From contig PYIU01000006.1 of assembly GCA_003415625.1 (NCBI GenBank), positions 3,968,001 to 4,032,000 of the forward strand: DNA of 64,000 bases, read 5' to 3'. This DNA comes from Aquanectria penicillioides. Lineage: Eukaryota; Ascomycota; Sordariomycetes; Hypocreales; Nectriaceae. Under the pieces are notes generated by a model, which did not search any database, was not told the DNA's origin, and worked only from the letters and a program-made list of their open reading frames with translations. Shown piece after piece: positions 34,080-45,004 of this stretch (positions are counted from its first letter, which is position 1; each line of letters begins with the position of its first letter). Made by a program: the position numbers and the translations under genes.

Positions 34080-35353
34080 TTAATGGTGGGCATCAAAAAT
34101 AACCTTTTGGACTTTCATCGAGTCAAACAATTCATATCCTTCCACCGCCTGGCTCAAAGGCATGATGGTTTCCGTCATGAAACTAATACCTGGTCAGTGT
34201 TTTCAACTTGCCAAGGCCGACTTTAGAAATGAACCTACTCGAGAAGATGCTGCTTCTTCGCTAAAAGCTCCAGTGACTGATGAAATGTGCCTGTTAGCCT
34301 GCAATTAGTTTTGGTTTCTTGGAAATTTCCACGGGTGCGACTTGCTTCTTACCGGGCATCTGCCCATCTTAACTGTGAGATTCTTTCCATACGCTTGGTT
34401 TCCTGTCCATGGAATCTCTCCATTGTGAACACCGACGCTTGATATCACTCCGAAAGGACGAAGCAGTTGAAAACCCAGGTCCAGAGCGGAACTATGCCCA
34501 ACCACTTCAATAACCACATCCGCACCGCGACCATCTGTGAGTTTCTTAACCCGATCTTGTAGGTTGTCGCTTTCAGTCAGGTAGTTCCAAGGCTCTGCAC
34601 CAAGCTGCTTTGCGGTCGCGAGACGTGACTCAATGCTATCAACTGCTAACAGAACCTTGGGCTTGTATTCCAACGCGGCAATCAAAGCACAAAGACCAAC
34701 CGGCCCGCACCCTATCAACACCACAACACTATTCTTCACAATCAACTCCTCCAAGTGGCCTAAGGCATTGGCTGCGGCGAAACACCCCGTGGGGAAGATA
34801 TCTGCCATGAGACAAAGCTTCAAATCTTCAATCTCGCCTGGGGCTTTGACCACAGTAGAATCTGCAAACGGAACTCTAATGTATTCGGCTTGAGCGCCGT
34901 CCAAGAGTGGACACCCAAAAAGAAGACACTTCTCACAACGTGAGGAGAATCCGTGTTGACAATAGAAACACCCGCCACAGCTGACAGTGAAAGGGCTGAC
35001 AATTGAGTCCCCAGTCTGTAATCCTTTAACAGCTGAGCCAACTTCTTCAATAACTCCCGTGAATTCGTGTCCCATGATAAATCCAGTAGCCGAAGGTTGG
35101 TGTCCCCGGAAGACATGGAGCTCGCTTGAGGCCAAATGTTAGTGAGATGTTATTCTGTATCACGAAGAGCCACTGGTCTTGCGTCTTATTAATGGGGGGG
35201 ATTTATTCAGCTCATCTCCCGTGTGAATGCTTACCTGCCACACAGAGCTGTGTAACGAACCCTGACTATGATATCTCTTTCATCTTGAATGGTTGGTTTT
35301 GGCCGCTCCTCGATTGCAACACTTCCAACTCCGTTGAATACAACCGCTCGCAT
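34080..35353 (-). CDS. zinc-dependent alcohol dehydrogenase (MDR family)
   Basis: NAD(P)-dependent medium-chain dehydrogenase, 354 aa, resolved as four exons: 35235-35353, 34342-35124, 34239-34298 and 34080-34182. Seen are the catalytic-zinc start ALCGSELH, the GHEFTGVIEEVGS segment, a structural-zinc loop CGGCFYCQHGFSSRCEKC and the nucleotide-binding VVLIGCGPVGLCALIAAL. The C-terminus IMPLSQAVEGYELFDSM is supplied by the last small exon. The second intron is the uncertain point: either a weak GTCGCA donor keeping CPVRSKLTGTFHQSLELL, or a better GTAAGA donor at 34352 joined to a later acceptor that loses a few residues. It is divergent from the acyl-CoA ligase, with two ATGACTCAT sites between them. 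A role oxidising a pathway alcohol is inferred. Confidence 0.85.
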
Positions 35354-35546
35354 CTTATCGCAACTTGTTTTCGTATTTTTTTTTGAAGATTTCCTTGCTT
35401 TCTAAAGCTTGTAAACTTATTTTAGATTCCAGGTTGAATCGACGATATCTCAATGTTAGGCCAGTTCTATTTCGATGAGATTGCACTGTGCCATGACATC
35501 AATGCTGTCTTGGTGCGCTGATGGTCTGAAGAACCCACTCTCTGAC

Positions 35547-35555
35547 ATGACTCAT
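35547..35555. promoter_or_regulatory. ATGACTCAT, Gcn4/AP-1-type bZIP site
   Basis: Perfect palindrome, flanked by a second ATGAC on its right. It lies 194 bp upstream of the alcohol dehydrogenase start. Confidence 0.55.
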
Positions 35556-35991
35556 GACATTCTCCCTTGGTCATGGTCGCTATCATTCCTCCACCCCAAG
35601 CAAAACCTAACCATGCGCGCACCAAGTCGTACATGCTGGTTTACGCGTGCTGCAATGTTGATGAATTGCTCCCTATGCCGTGTTCTTCACTTGGCCATCA
35701 GTGTAGCCTGTAGTTTCGCTATCGGCGATACACCAAGTTGAATAGCGACGTTTGAGCAAAACTGTTAAGTCTAACGTGTTCCTATTTACCTCTGGAAACT
35801 CACGATGCATCAAATTACTTGAGCCTATACTCCCACCAGTCCCTCCAATACACACCCTGACGCCACTATGTGGAGTGTTAAAATGGGGCACGCCCAACAC
35901 AAAAAAACATTGGTCATTTCAAAGCTTCCAGCGTCAACAATTCGTCTCGAGATTTGGGACCAGAACCACGCAAGGTTGTCACTAGTCAGCC

Positions 35992-36000
35992 ATGACTCAT
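35992..36000. promoter_or_regulatory. ATGACTCAT, Gcn4/AP-1-type bZIP site
   Basis: Perfect palindrome followed by a T-run, 159 bp upstream of the acyl-CoA ligase start. Confidence 0.55.
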
Positions 36001-36158
36001 TTTTTCATTACCAATGTCATTTTTCCCACGGATACAACAAGTAACGGCCATATTGACGATATCCAATAGTTAAGTACATTCATCGATGCCCTAGTCGTCC
36101 GGTAGGAGATGCCTCGCACTCTCTTACCAATCCAACAAGCCCTTCCCAATCATCCACT

Positions 36159-37900
36159 ATGATTTTCAAATCTCAAAGTCCTGATGTAGATGGTAAGCCT
36201 CATCTCACTCGAATCAGATGAATTGTTCCTAACGAGAGGACAAAGTGGACCACGGTCATTCCTTGTGGTCCTGGCTTTTTGAATCGAGTCAATCGGCCAT
36301 TTCCAAGACCCCACCAGAAAAACTCAAGGGCTTCACTGACGCCATTACTAAAAACCACCTCAGCTACAACGACTTGAAACAGCACTGTATTAAACTCTCA
36401 ACTGCATTGAAAATCAACCATGGGCTCTCTGAGGGTGATGTAATTATCATCTTTTCGAAAAACTCCATCTGGTATCCAGTCGCCTCTCTGGCAGGGGTCC
36501 GAGTCGGTGCAATTGCGTGCGGAGTCTCTCCAGAATACACCGTCGACGAGCTTGCTTATGCTGTCAATACCAGCGGGGCAAAGATCATCTTTTCAGGCAT
36601 TGATGGATTAGACAAAGCTTACACTGTCGCGGGAAAATGCGGCATCCTGCGGGACAATGTCATTCTCATCGAAGGCACAAACCAGGGCACTCCCAGTATT
36701 GAACATATACTTCAAAATGAACAATTTTCAAGCAAGAATATCGAAGTTCCTGCATACAATATCCCGAAGGGAGCATCTAATCGCGACATTTGCACATTTT
36801 TGTGCTTTAGCAGTGGTACTACTGGTCTACCCAAGGCCGTTATGGTTTCGCATGCCAACATCATCGCTCAATGCCTTCAAATACAGCAAATCACGCCCAA
36901 AGATCACACGAAGATCCTTGCTGCCTTGCCATTTTACCACATAACTGGCATTGTACACCAACTCCATCTTCCGATTTCTCTTAATGCCAACGTTTATGTC
37001 TTATCAACCTTCACAATGGAATTGTTGCTCGAGACGACCATGGAGTTCAAGATCAAGGAACTTCTCGTCGTGCCACCGATCCTTATTCGCTTAGTTCGGG
37101 AGCCAGAAACAGTTGGAAGATATGACCTATCACATGTGACCCGTTTTTCGTCTGGAGCAGCTCCATTATCCCGGGAAATTCTTCTACTTCTTGAAAAACA
37201 GTTTCCTGGGACGGGATTTAAGCAAGGCTACGGAATGACAGAATCTTGTTCGGCAATAACGTCTCATCCGCCATCAAAATATGCCTACAAGTATGCTGAT
37301 CGAGTCGGGATGCTAGTTGGGTCAACTGAAATGAAGATTATTAACCCCAACACCGGAGAAAGCTGCGGCATCAACGAAGAGGGTGAAGTCTGGGCGCGGG
37401 GCCCCCAGATAGCCATGGGCTACTTGAATAACCCACAAGAAACAGCAGGCACATTTGACAAAGATGGATTTTTGCATACAGGGGACATTGGCGTTATCGA
37501 TGATGAAGGGATGTTGAGCATAACGGATCGAATGAAGGAAATGATCAAAGTGAAGGGTATCGGAGTTGCTCCAGCTGAGCTTGACAATCTTCTTCTCAAG
37601 CATCCCCTCGTCAACGACGCAGCAGTGTGCGGAATCCCCGATGATCGTGCAGGAGAGAGACCGAAAGCGTATGTAGTCCTCAACGCCTCCAACAACATGG
37701 AACCTGCAGATGCAGCCAGAGAATTGATCAAATTTGTCAAGTCGGAAAAGGCGCGCCACAAATGGATTGTTGAAGTTGAGCTGGTTTCGAATATACCCAA
37801 GAGCGCTGCGGGCAAAATTCTGAGACGCCAATTGCGTGGATTATCGAAGGATCGGACCAATATTGTTGTTCGAGACGAACGATACAAATCCAGGCTTTGA
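36159..37900 (+). CDS. peroxisomal acyl-CoA ligase (ANL superfamily, 4-coumarate:CoA ligase-like)
   Basis: AMP-forming ligase that activates a carboxylic acid as its CoA ester. Two exons, 36159-36192 and 36246-37900, give 562 aa; the tiny first exon supplies MIFKSQSPDVD, the usual start of fungal 4CL-like enzymes. The AMP-binding motif FSSGTTGLPKAV is at about residue 200, followed by ALPFYHITG, QGYGMTESC, GFLHTGDIG (motif with the catalytic Asp) and the C-terminal lysine region PKSAAGKILRRQL. The last residues KSRL form a PTS1 peroxisomal signal (SRL). It is followed on the same strand by an acyl-CoA dehydrogenase that also ends in a PTS1, so the two probably act in sequence in the peroxisome. 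Confidence 0.92.
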
Positions 37901-38436
37901 ATTATTGTGCTTTAGATTATTGTGTTCAATCAAGATCTTTTAGAGACTGCATTGGAATCCTTTGTTGTGGGGTTTGACTAGCTTAACGAAACGGATCAGC
38001 ACTCAACCGCGCGGCAGCGTGAATACCCCATCGAGAGTCTCCGAACGAGGCAAGATAAGTACTACCTATATATTAAAACTATATCATTCTTTCAACTTCT
38101 CTATATCGCACAATTTTCGTCATATTTCCCACAGCTACAATGACTCCAAACAATAATGTCGTGAAGTACTCTCCGGACTTTCGATTTCTCTTGGGTGCTA
38201 GCCAGATACAGTTTGCATGATAAATGGCATGCTGTTTTGAGACATTTGGCGGAGGGCACACCACGACCAAAACTTTGTCATGTCGTGGTTAGTGGTTGGT
38301 GACATGACTAAGGTCATGAAATGACCTACCACATCACTATAACAACACTACCAATATCTCTAATGGTGGGAAATATCTATGTTGGTCGATTTTGTCCTGG
38401 TAATTTATTCAATTTATCACCATCTATCACTATACA
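37901..38436 (+). promoter_or_regulatory. ligase-dehydrogenase intergenic region with palindromes
   Basis: About 130-100 bp before the dehydrogenase ATG lies ATGACTAAG (38304-38312), a TGACTAA-type bZIP half-variant, directly followed by the perfect inverted repeat GGTCAT-GAA-ATGACC (about 38312-38326). No gene seen. Confidence 0.4.
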
Positions 38437-40094
38437 ATGGATTCTTCAGCTTCTGCCCGAATTCCGGCTGCTATTGTAGATCATGTCAGCCAAAGGGCAA
38501 AACGAGTGCTTGACGAGGTATGATGGGCCCAATAATGCATTTCGTATTTTCTTTCATTTTTTCCCATGATGACATCGATAATAGGTTGAAAAGTTTGTTC
38601 AAGAAAGATGTATCCCTGCGGATGCTGTATTTCAACAACAACTTGGTAAATTGCACCACGAGAGATTTGCAGCTCATCCGAAGATTCTAGAGGACTTGAA
38701 GCAAGAAGCAAGGGGAAAGGGACTGTGGAACTTATTCCTACCTAAAGCTCATCTCGAAAGCGGTGGGTATTCAAATATTGAATACGGCCTGATGGCTGAG
38801 CAGCTGGGGAAGAGTCAGGTGGCGAGTGAAGTATGAACCATATTCCTACCATAGACACTCTGCAAAGTTGGCGGCTACGTCCTAATCTCAAAACTTGCTA
38901 GGCTATGAACTGCTCCGCTCCAGACTCTGGAAATATGGAACTACTGGCCAAGTTTGGAAATTCTTCCCAGAAGAAGAAGTGGCTTGAGCCTTTGCTCGAT
39001 GGAAAGATAAGGTCTGCTTTTCTCATGACCGAACCCGATGTAGCATCGAGCGATGCTACAAACATCAAGTTTGAAATGCGACTTGAAGGTGATCACTACA
39101 TTCTCAACGGAAGTGTTAGTTTCTAGATATCGCTTTGAAGAGCACATGTCCAACAAGATCTAACAAACTCGTTACAGAAATGGTGGAGCAGCGGAGCAGG
39201 CGACCCAAGATGCGAACTTTACATCGTCATGGGGAAGACTAATGCCACGCATCCCAATGCTCATCAACAACAATCTGTCCTTCTTGTGCCAACCCGAACC
39301 CCCGGAATCACAGTACATCGCATGCTATCTGTCTTTGGTTATGACGATGCCCCTCATGGACATGGCCATATATCATTTCACAATGTCCGCATTCCATCAT
39401 CAAACATGGTTCTTGGCGAAGGGAGAGGTTTTGAGATCGTCCAAGGGAGGCTTGGTCCTGGTAGAATTCATCATACCATGCGATGCATCGGTGCAGTAAG
39501 TACATCTGCGAAACCCCGAGCTTCTCAAATGAAGCAAGAAACGACACAGATTGAAGCTAATTCGACTTTTAGGCTGAAAGAGCTCTCGATTTGATTTTGG
39601 CGCGAATCCACGATCCGAATAAAAAGGCCTTTGGAAAGATGCTCTTTGAGCATAGTCTTATTATCAGTCGGGTAGCTAGAGCTCGTCTCGAAATAGACTG
39701 TGCCAGGCTTGTCGTTTTGAACGCCGCCATCAAAATGGACAAGGGAAATGCAAAACTAGCATTTAAAGAAATATCAGAGGCAAAGATCTTAGTCCCAGAA
39801 GTACTCAGCCGAGTTCTCGACAATGCTATCCAGGTCTACGGTGGCGCTGGAGTGAGTCAAGATACGCCTTTAGCTGCGATGTGGGCCAGTGCAAGGACCA
39901 TGAGGCTCGTGGATGGCCCTGACGAGGTGCATGTTCTACAGCTGGGAAAGAGAGAAAGCCGACGGGTTGGAGCTGTCAAAGAGCTGCTGGAAGCTCAAAA
40001 GTCATGGGAGAAGAACCTATTTGACCAGTACGGGCTTACAAAAAACGATGCTCTCAGCATGACAAGTTCTTCTCTCGGGAAATCAAAGTTGTGA
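38437..40094 (+). CDS. peroxisomal acyl-CoA dehydrogenase (ACAD10/11-like)
   Basis: FAD enzyme introducing the alpha,beta double bond in an acyl-CoA. Five exons give an intact 459-aa frame: 38437-38517, 38585-38830, 38902-39114, 39178-39495 and 39573-40094. Seen are the flavin-contact segment [18 protein letters not shown], the [12 protein letters not shown] block, [20 protein letters not shown] and the late [16 protein letters not shown]. Where many family members have a YEGT catalytic segment, this one has LVDGPDEVH, as in the ACAD10/11 subgroup. The protein ends KSKL, a canonical PTS1, so it should work in the peroxisome beside the ligase. In the bacterial acyclic-terpene pathway the comparable step is AtuD, and an AtuA relative lies 5 kb away. 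Confidence 0.92.
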
Positions 40095-42370
40095 CGCGTG
40101 GGTTGGTTTTGATAGGATAATACCAGCCAGGTCACTAAGAATGAATTTGTTTTTAATACGTGTATTACAACCAATGCCGCATAATTTGACCAATTTACGC
40201 CATTATTTAAGTGTAATTCGAACAATCTGAAGGCTCACTAAATAGGAATACATCTAAGCTATAGAAGCATCAATCATTTGCACCTTCCCATTCTCATAAC
40301 ATTTGTTTACCCATTAGCCGTTCGTTGCTGAGTTGGTTCCACCAGTATGTTCGCTCAGCCTAAACGATGCCATGCGCACTAAACCTAAGTCAAGCAGTCC
40401 ATTACTCATGTCTGGCGGCTGCACACATGAGTCATGAGCACCTACGTCATGAATTCTCAACATTTCGGTTTCCATGCGTCCCTCGCCGCACTTAATCATG
40501 CATTGTAGACATTTGTCCGGAACCAGTCCGCGCCTAGATCGGGACCTCTTACCAGTATTAGAGTCTACTGGGAATCATGCAAACCATGTTAGCTTAGCCT
40601 TATCGAATCACTGAACGATGTAATTTTTGTGGGTGAAAAGAGCCCATGGATGCGGAAATGTGAGCAGCTGCCTGTTGATCTAAGCTCCGGGTGTTTGAAA
40701 TGCACTGGGATGAAACCATCAGAATTGGACAAAGCATTCCTATTCATTTTGACTCATGATAGACAAAAACTACTCTAAATGTTAGAAAAACACCCTAGAT
40801 CTCATTCACGTTGGATATCGGCGTATGCTTGCAAAATGGTTTTCTCAAGTTTCACACAGGTAGCTCGTAATTTCGTAGATATCGGATTGGATTTTTTCCG
40901 CCTTCCAAAGGTACATTTCTCTATTTTCCAAAGTAGAAAGTCAATCAGTTCGAACTGATTGACCTGTGCTGGAACGGACAATTCTGGAAGAAACTGAATG
41001 GTCCGTGATAAGCATACTCCATAGTCCAGCTAGCAGCCCTAACAGACAACGTCGACCAAACCATTCTTCCTATCTGAATTAATATACAAATCCAAACAAA
41101 GAAGACCGATCACCCATTTCAAATAGTTGTTCTTGATCAAACTTAGTCTTCTTAGAATTAAGACACATTGAGCATGGTGCTGACCTTCCGTATATCGTGC
41201 TCGAATATCTACTTCAGGGATCCGGGCCCGGTTCTCATTCAACTTTCAAGTCGCATATCTAAGAATTAGAGTGGAAGTGACTGCCACAGTCATAACTCCA
41301 CAATAATGGGTGAGTAAAGGCCAGAGGTAATAAAGAAGAGGAAGAAGTAAGTCAGTCCAGGCAAGCGTGGGTGAGGGATCGTCAATGGTGAGATAACTCG
41401 AAAATCGATCTTGCGCACTATGCGCTTCGTTTCTTCTTCGTCATACTACAACCGTGGCACATACCTGCTTAGTTAACTGTGATAACTGTTAATAAAGGAT
41501 TAAAGCACACTGCTAGAGTATCAAGTCCAATGTCTTGTTCCTTAGGATCTCTATGAGAGTCCTCCAGGTGGATGACTTTATCTGCCGGCTTCTCAAGGTG
41601 CGGCCCCATGATTTTTTCAGGGGCTTGAACTTGATTGACAAAAAGCCTCCCAAATCGATTCAGATGTAAAATACAGGCTTGGCTCATAGCAACTCTGATC
41701 CGCGAAAGAGCTGTAATGTATTTAAGACGCTCCAATATTTTGATATCGGAGTCTAATTCCAGTGACATGCCACACTAGTATTACCTTTCCGAGGTCTGGA
41801 TCATCAACGGGCCTTTCTGAGTGCGGGGTCCCTGCAAACCAAAGATAGTCTGTACCATACATGCCTCTAATTGTATTCTATCCTGCGCGGAAAGCCAGAT
41901 TCGTCGTCTCATAAGCTTAGGAACATGGTGATTGTCTATCAGACGGCTGCGCTCACATATTGCCAACCTGGCCCAGTTTCGTCAAGTCATCGACATTATG
42001 CATCTCTTACCACTTCTATACGGAGTAGATATTCAATGCCATGTCAAACCTGTACCATGAAGTTCCCCAAAGCCGCATATTTTGCGATAAGCCACATTTG
42101 TGAACTCTTTCTGCCTTGCGTCGGCCCCCAGAGTCACCTTCTGTGGAGAAATGGGCTAGACTAAAACAGGGATCAGGTAGAATAATTTACAGGAGTGGTG
42201 GCTTTGAGCCCGGAATTAAATCCCACGGAATCTAAACCCACCGGGATCGATTCGCCACACGCTACGTCGATCTGTCAAGGCATTCGCGTCTGCATGTGTA
42301 CAAGTGATTTCTTTGCAACAGTAGTTATTCTAGCTAGTGGACGATTGCAGTCACGTCTAACTACTGTTCG
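40095..42370. other. 2.3 kb convergent intergenic region with bZIP-type sites and an unrecognised relic
   Basis: Lies between two convergently read genes, so no promoter is needed. Even so it holds a perfect ATGAGTCAT (40427-40435), an ATTACTCAT (40401-40409) and a TTGACTCAT (40749-40757). On the minus strand the frame at 41781-41966 and the next one at 41469-41768 are in the same phase with only a short break, and look protein-like, but I do not recognise a family. A lost or undetected gene is possible. At about 42210-42228, CGGAATTAAATCCCACGG resembles the OYE promoter element. Confidence 0.4.
40427..40435. promoter_or_regulatory. ATGAGTCAT, Gcn4/AP-1-type bZIP site
   Basis: Perfect palindrome in a convergent intergenic region, 330 bp past the acyl-CoA dehydrogenase stop, not in an obvious promoter. 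Confidence 0.4.
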
Positions 42371-43970
42371 TCAGTCGGTATTCTTGTACATTGCAGCTGT
42401 AATTCCTGGGTAGCGTGTCTCAAAGTCGGTGCGAACTCTCCAATTCCTGATATTGCGCACTTGCTTTTCAAAGATAGAGTGTATTACATAGTCATTGTTC
42501 ATGGTCGCAACTGCATCTAGGGAGTCAAACTGCCAATCCATAACAAGCCCTTCAAAATAGTGCTCGGAGAAGGCGTCGAGCAAATACTCTTCAGAGCTCT
42601 CAATGAGAATGTCCCGAACTCCCGGCCTGAAGCAATGTTAGCACATAACTTTCAAAGGCCGCATTCTACATACCACGGGATTGTATCGATCCAAATAGCA
42701 TGTGGTACCGTGATTTGCGTAATGGTAGGTCGAAGCCAGGTAGGCATCAGCAGGTAATTGGACTTTGTGGGGTTAACCATCCACTGAGATTATTGGTTCT
42801 ATGGTCAGCGCTAGGTTCCTCTGAGGGTCAGGTATTCGGTGGACATACTCTCAAGAGTTGGTGCATGATATAAAAGATTGCCATTTTCTCAGTCTCTCCG
42901 GTTCTCGGGAACTTAGATAGCATTTGAGTGATCAACCGGCCAAGGGGATGAGCGGTGCCAATGAGTTCATCTTTAATGAGTGCATTTATTATAGGCTTCT
43001 CGGGGCCGACAACACTCTGATGCTCGAGGCCTTGTGAGAGCAAATCTCGTGCTGATTGAAGAAATTCAACTACCATCTGGTCTAAAGAGAAGCAAGGGGG
43101 GCAGTTGTTTGGCAGTACCGTAAGTGTAGCGTTGGCCTCCCCAACATGCCAGATCTGACCAGCCACGCTACCTGCAGCTGGGAGGGAAAAGGCGGCCGCA
43201 TTTGCCTGATGCACATCGACAGTTTGCTGAGCGAACTCTGAGTCAATGGGGCTTTCAGTTGTAGCATTTGAAGCAAGACTTTGAAATCCGCAACTTCCGG
43301 ATGGTGATGGGTAACCAAAATACAGATCCCCTGACGTTGTAGACAGCATCTGATACGTCAGTTCCACGCCCATTGGTGGCTTTTCACTGGAAATGTGGCT
43401 GGCTGTGGGAGACAGAAGCGAATTCAACCGTGTGGGTGTCATTTGACCTAGCCTAGAACTGGAAGCTAGCAGATCGGGTCTGTTCGGCAGTGCTGGAGAC
43501 GATGACGTGGGCGGCATGTTTTGAGGTACTAGAGAGCTCTGGGGGTCGATTTGCTGCACGGCATCGTGTAATAGTGCAATGACCTGAGTCTCTGGACTGG
43601 TCTGTTGACCTATTTACTCGTCTTAGCCTTGTTCAACATTCAAGTGGAAATTCCAGCGCATACTCATTTCCTGGTCTATCGTGGAATCATGGTTAAATGT
43701 CGAAAATGTGCTTGAAATCAAATGTTGAATTGTTTCCAGGCACTGCACAACCTGGTCTTTATGCCCGCGTATCACATCTAGCTCCTTTGCTTGCCTGTTA
43801 CTCGCTTCTTTGAGATCATGGAACTGTTGCTCAAGGTTCAGCATGCTATCCTTGGTGCGCTGCCGAAATGCGCGTTGGGCTTTTCGATCCACATTCCGCT
43901 TGTGTTGGATTTGCTCCTCGGTGAGGTCAGACACAGCCCGCGAGCGCTTCCTCATCGAAGCTGATGACAT
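42371..43970 (-). CDS. bZIP transcription factor with DUF3425 C-terminal domain
   Basis: Four exons give an intact 477-aa frame: 43664-43970, 42849-43609, 42674-42783 and 42371-42626. The basic region is KRNVDRKAQRAFRQRTKD (about residues 24-41), followed by a zipper-like segment with LEQQFHDLKEAS. The first intron uses the donor GTATGC inside what looks like open frame; skipping it would end the protein early. The C-terminal half is a DUF3425 domain: PLGRLITQMLSKFP, then WMVNPTK, LMPTWLRPTITQITVPHAIW and WPGVRDILIE after the third splice. Such fungal factors often regulate neighbouring metabolic genes. It is divergent from the AtuA-like gene with an ATGACTCAT site between them, so it is the best candidate to read the shared bZIP sites. 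Confidence 0.9.
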
Positions 43971-45004
43971 GTTGCCGTCTGATGTTAATGCTCACATAGG
44001 TCATGAAATGATGAGGTTTTCATGTATTCAGGCCCTGGAGCCTTTGCTGGCCTAGCAAGCCTGGTTATGAGAGGAAGAGGGAGACACACAGAAATCGAAA
44101 GAGCTTTCACGCCGCCATGAGAAGAAGAGAAACGGTACGCAATAAGCAGAGGCCGATGACAAGATTACCGAGCTATACTGAACACCTAAAAAGTCGAATA
44201 AGTTTAGTCAATGGACTTTCTTTTCTTTGACATATCCTTCGACCTAGCCGACCGCTGGCGTTGAGTTTTGGGAAGCCCGGTGACGATTCAACTGACCACT
44301 CGCTGCTGTGCCGAGGTATTCCTTGTACCGAACCAACCCAACTGTAGTGAACTCGACGGGGATTAATTCCATCGCGCCTGTTGCGACACCACACCAAACT
44401 TGATGTGGCTGATTTCAGCCGCCAACTTAGCACCAGCTGATCGGGCCCGGCGTTGGGGTTCCTCTCAAGCCGTCAGTCGACTGGAGATGATGTGCTCTAT
44501 TCTTTAACATGTGTTGGATGAAACCATGGCTCTTGCGTTCTTGGATTCCAAGTTGCATGATGATCACGATAGTAAGCAAATGCCCGACATGCGGCCTACC
44601 CTGTACCAAGCAAGCTTAAGGACAATATTTCCACTAGACTATGTCACTTGCCATCCCACTCCGTTGTATTGCAGGATTCAAACCCGTGCGAGACCCGGAA
44701 ATGCGGATTCCTTATCTCGGCAAGTCGGCAGACGGACATGACAGCTATTTCTGTTGGCTAGTGTCCCCGCAACGCAACGAGCATAAGCACATGATCTAAG
44801 CATCCTCATAATGGACGTGACATGACTCATGGAGCCCGAATGAGACTTGGCCGTCAAGGCACCAAGTAGCATAAAAACCATCCGTGGTGAGGACCGAATA
44901 GTGGTGTTGATAACCAGATCAGCCTGCTCATAAAATAGCCCAACTTGTTAAGAACTCGGATCCAAGTCTTGGTGATCATTATCCCCTAGTCGCCAACCGC
45001 CATT
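43971..45004. promoter_or_regulatory. divergent promoter between bZIP and AtuA-like genes
   Basis: About 1 kb without a gene. Contains ATGACTCAT at 44822-44830 (175 bp before the AtuA-like ATG) and, at about 44355-44370, GACGGGGATTAATTCC, whose reverse complement carries the GGAATTAATCCC core of the OYE promoter. Confidence 0.5.
44822..44830. promoter_or_regulatory. ATGACTCAT, Gcn4/AP-1-type bZIP site
   Basis: Perfect palindrome 175 bp upstream of the AtuA-like start, within GACATGACTCATGG. Confidence 0.55.

Larger units (their letters stand above)
35354..36158. promoter_or_regulatory. divergent promoter between the alcohol dehydrogenase and acyl-CoA ligase
   Basis: About 800 bp with no supportable gene. 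It carries two perfect ATGACTCAT sites, at 35547-35555 (194 bp from the dehydrogenase start) and 35992-36000 (159 bp from the ligase start). Each site is thus at a typical promoter distance from one of the two genes. Confidence 0.55.

Noticed and set aside
44660..44700. GGATTCAAACCCG resembling a reversed tRNA T-arm (B box)
   Set aside because: The flanking bases do not form a five-pair T stem, and no matching D arm, anticodon arm or acceptor stem is found on the minus strand.
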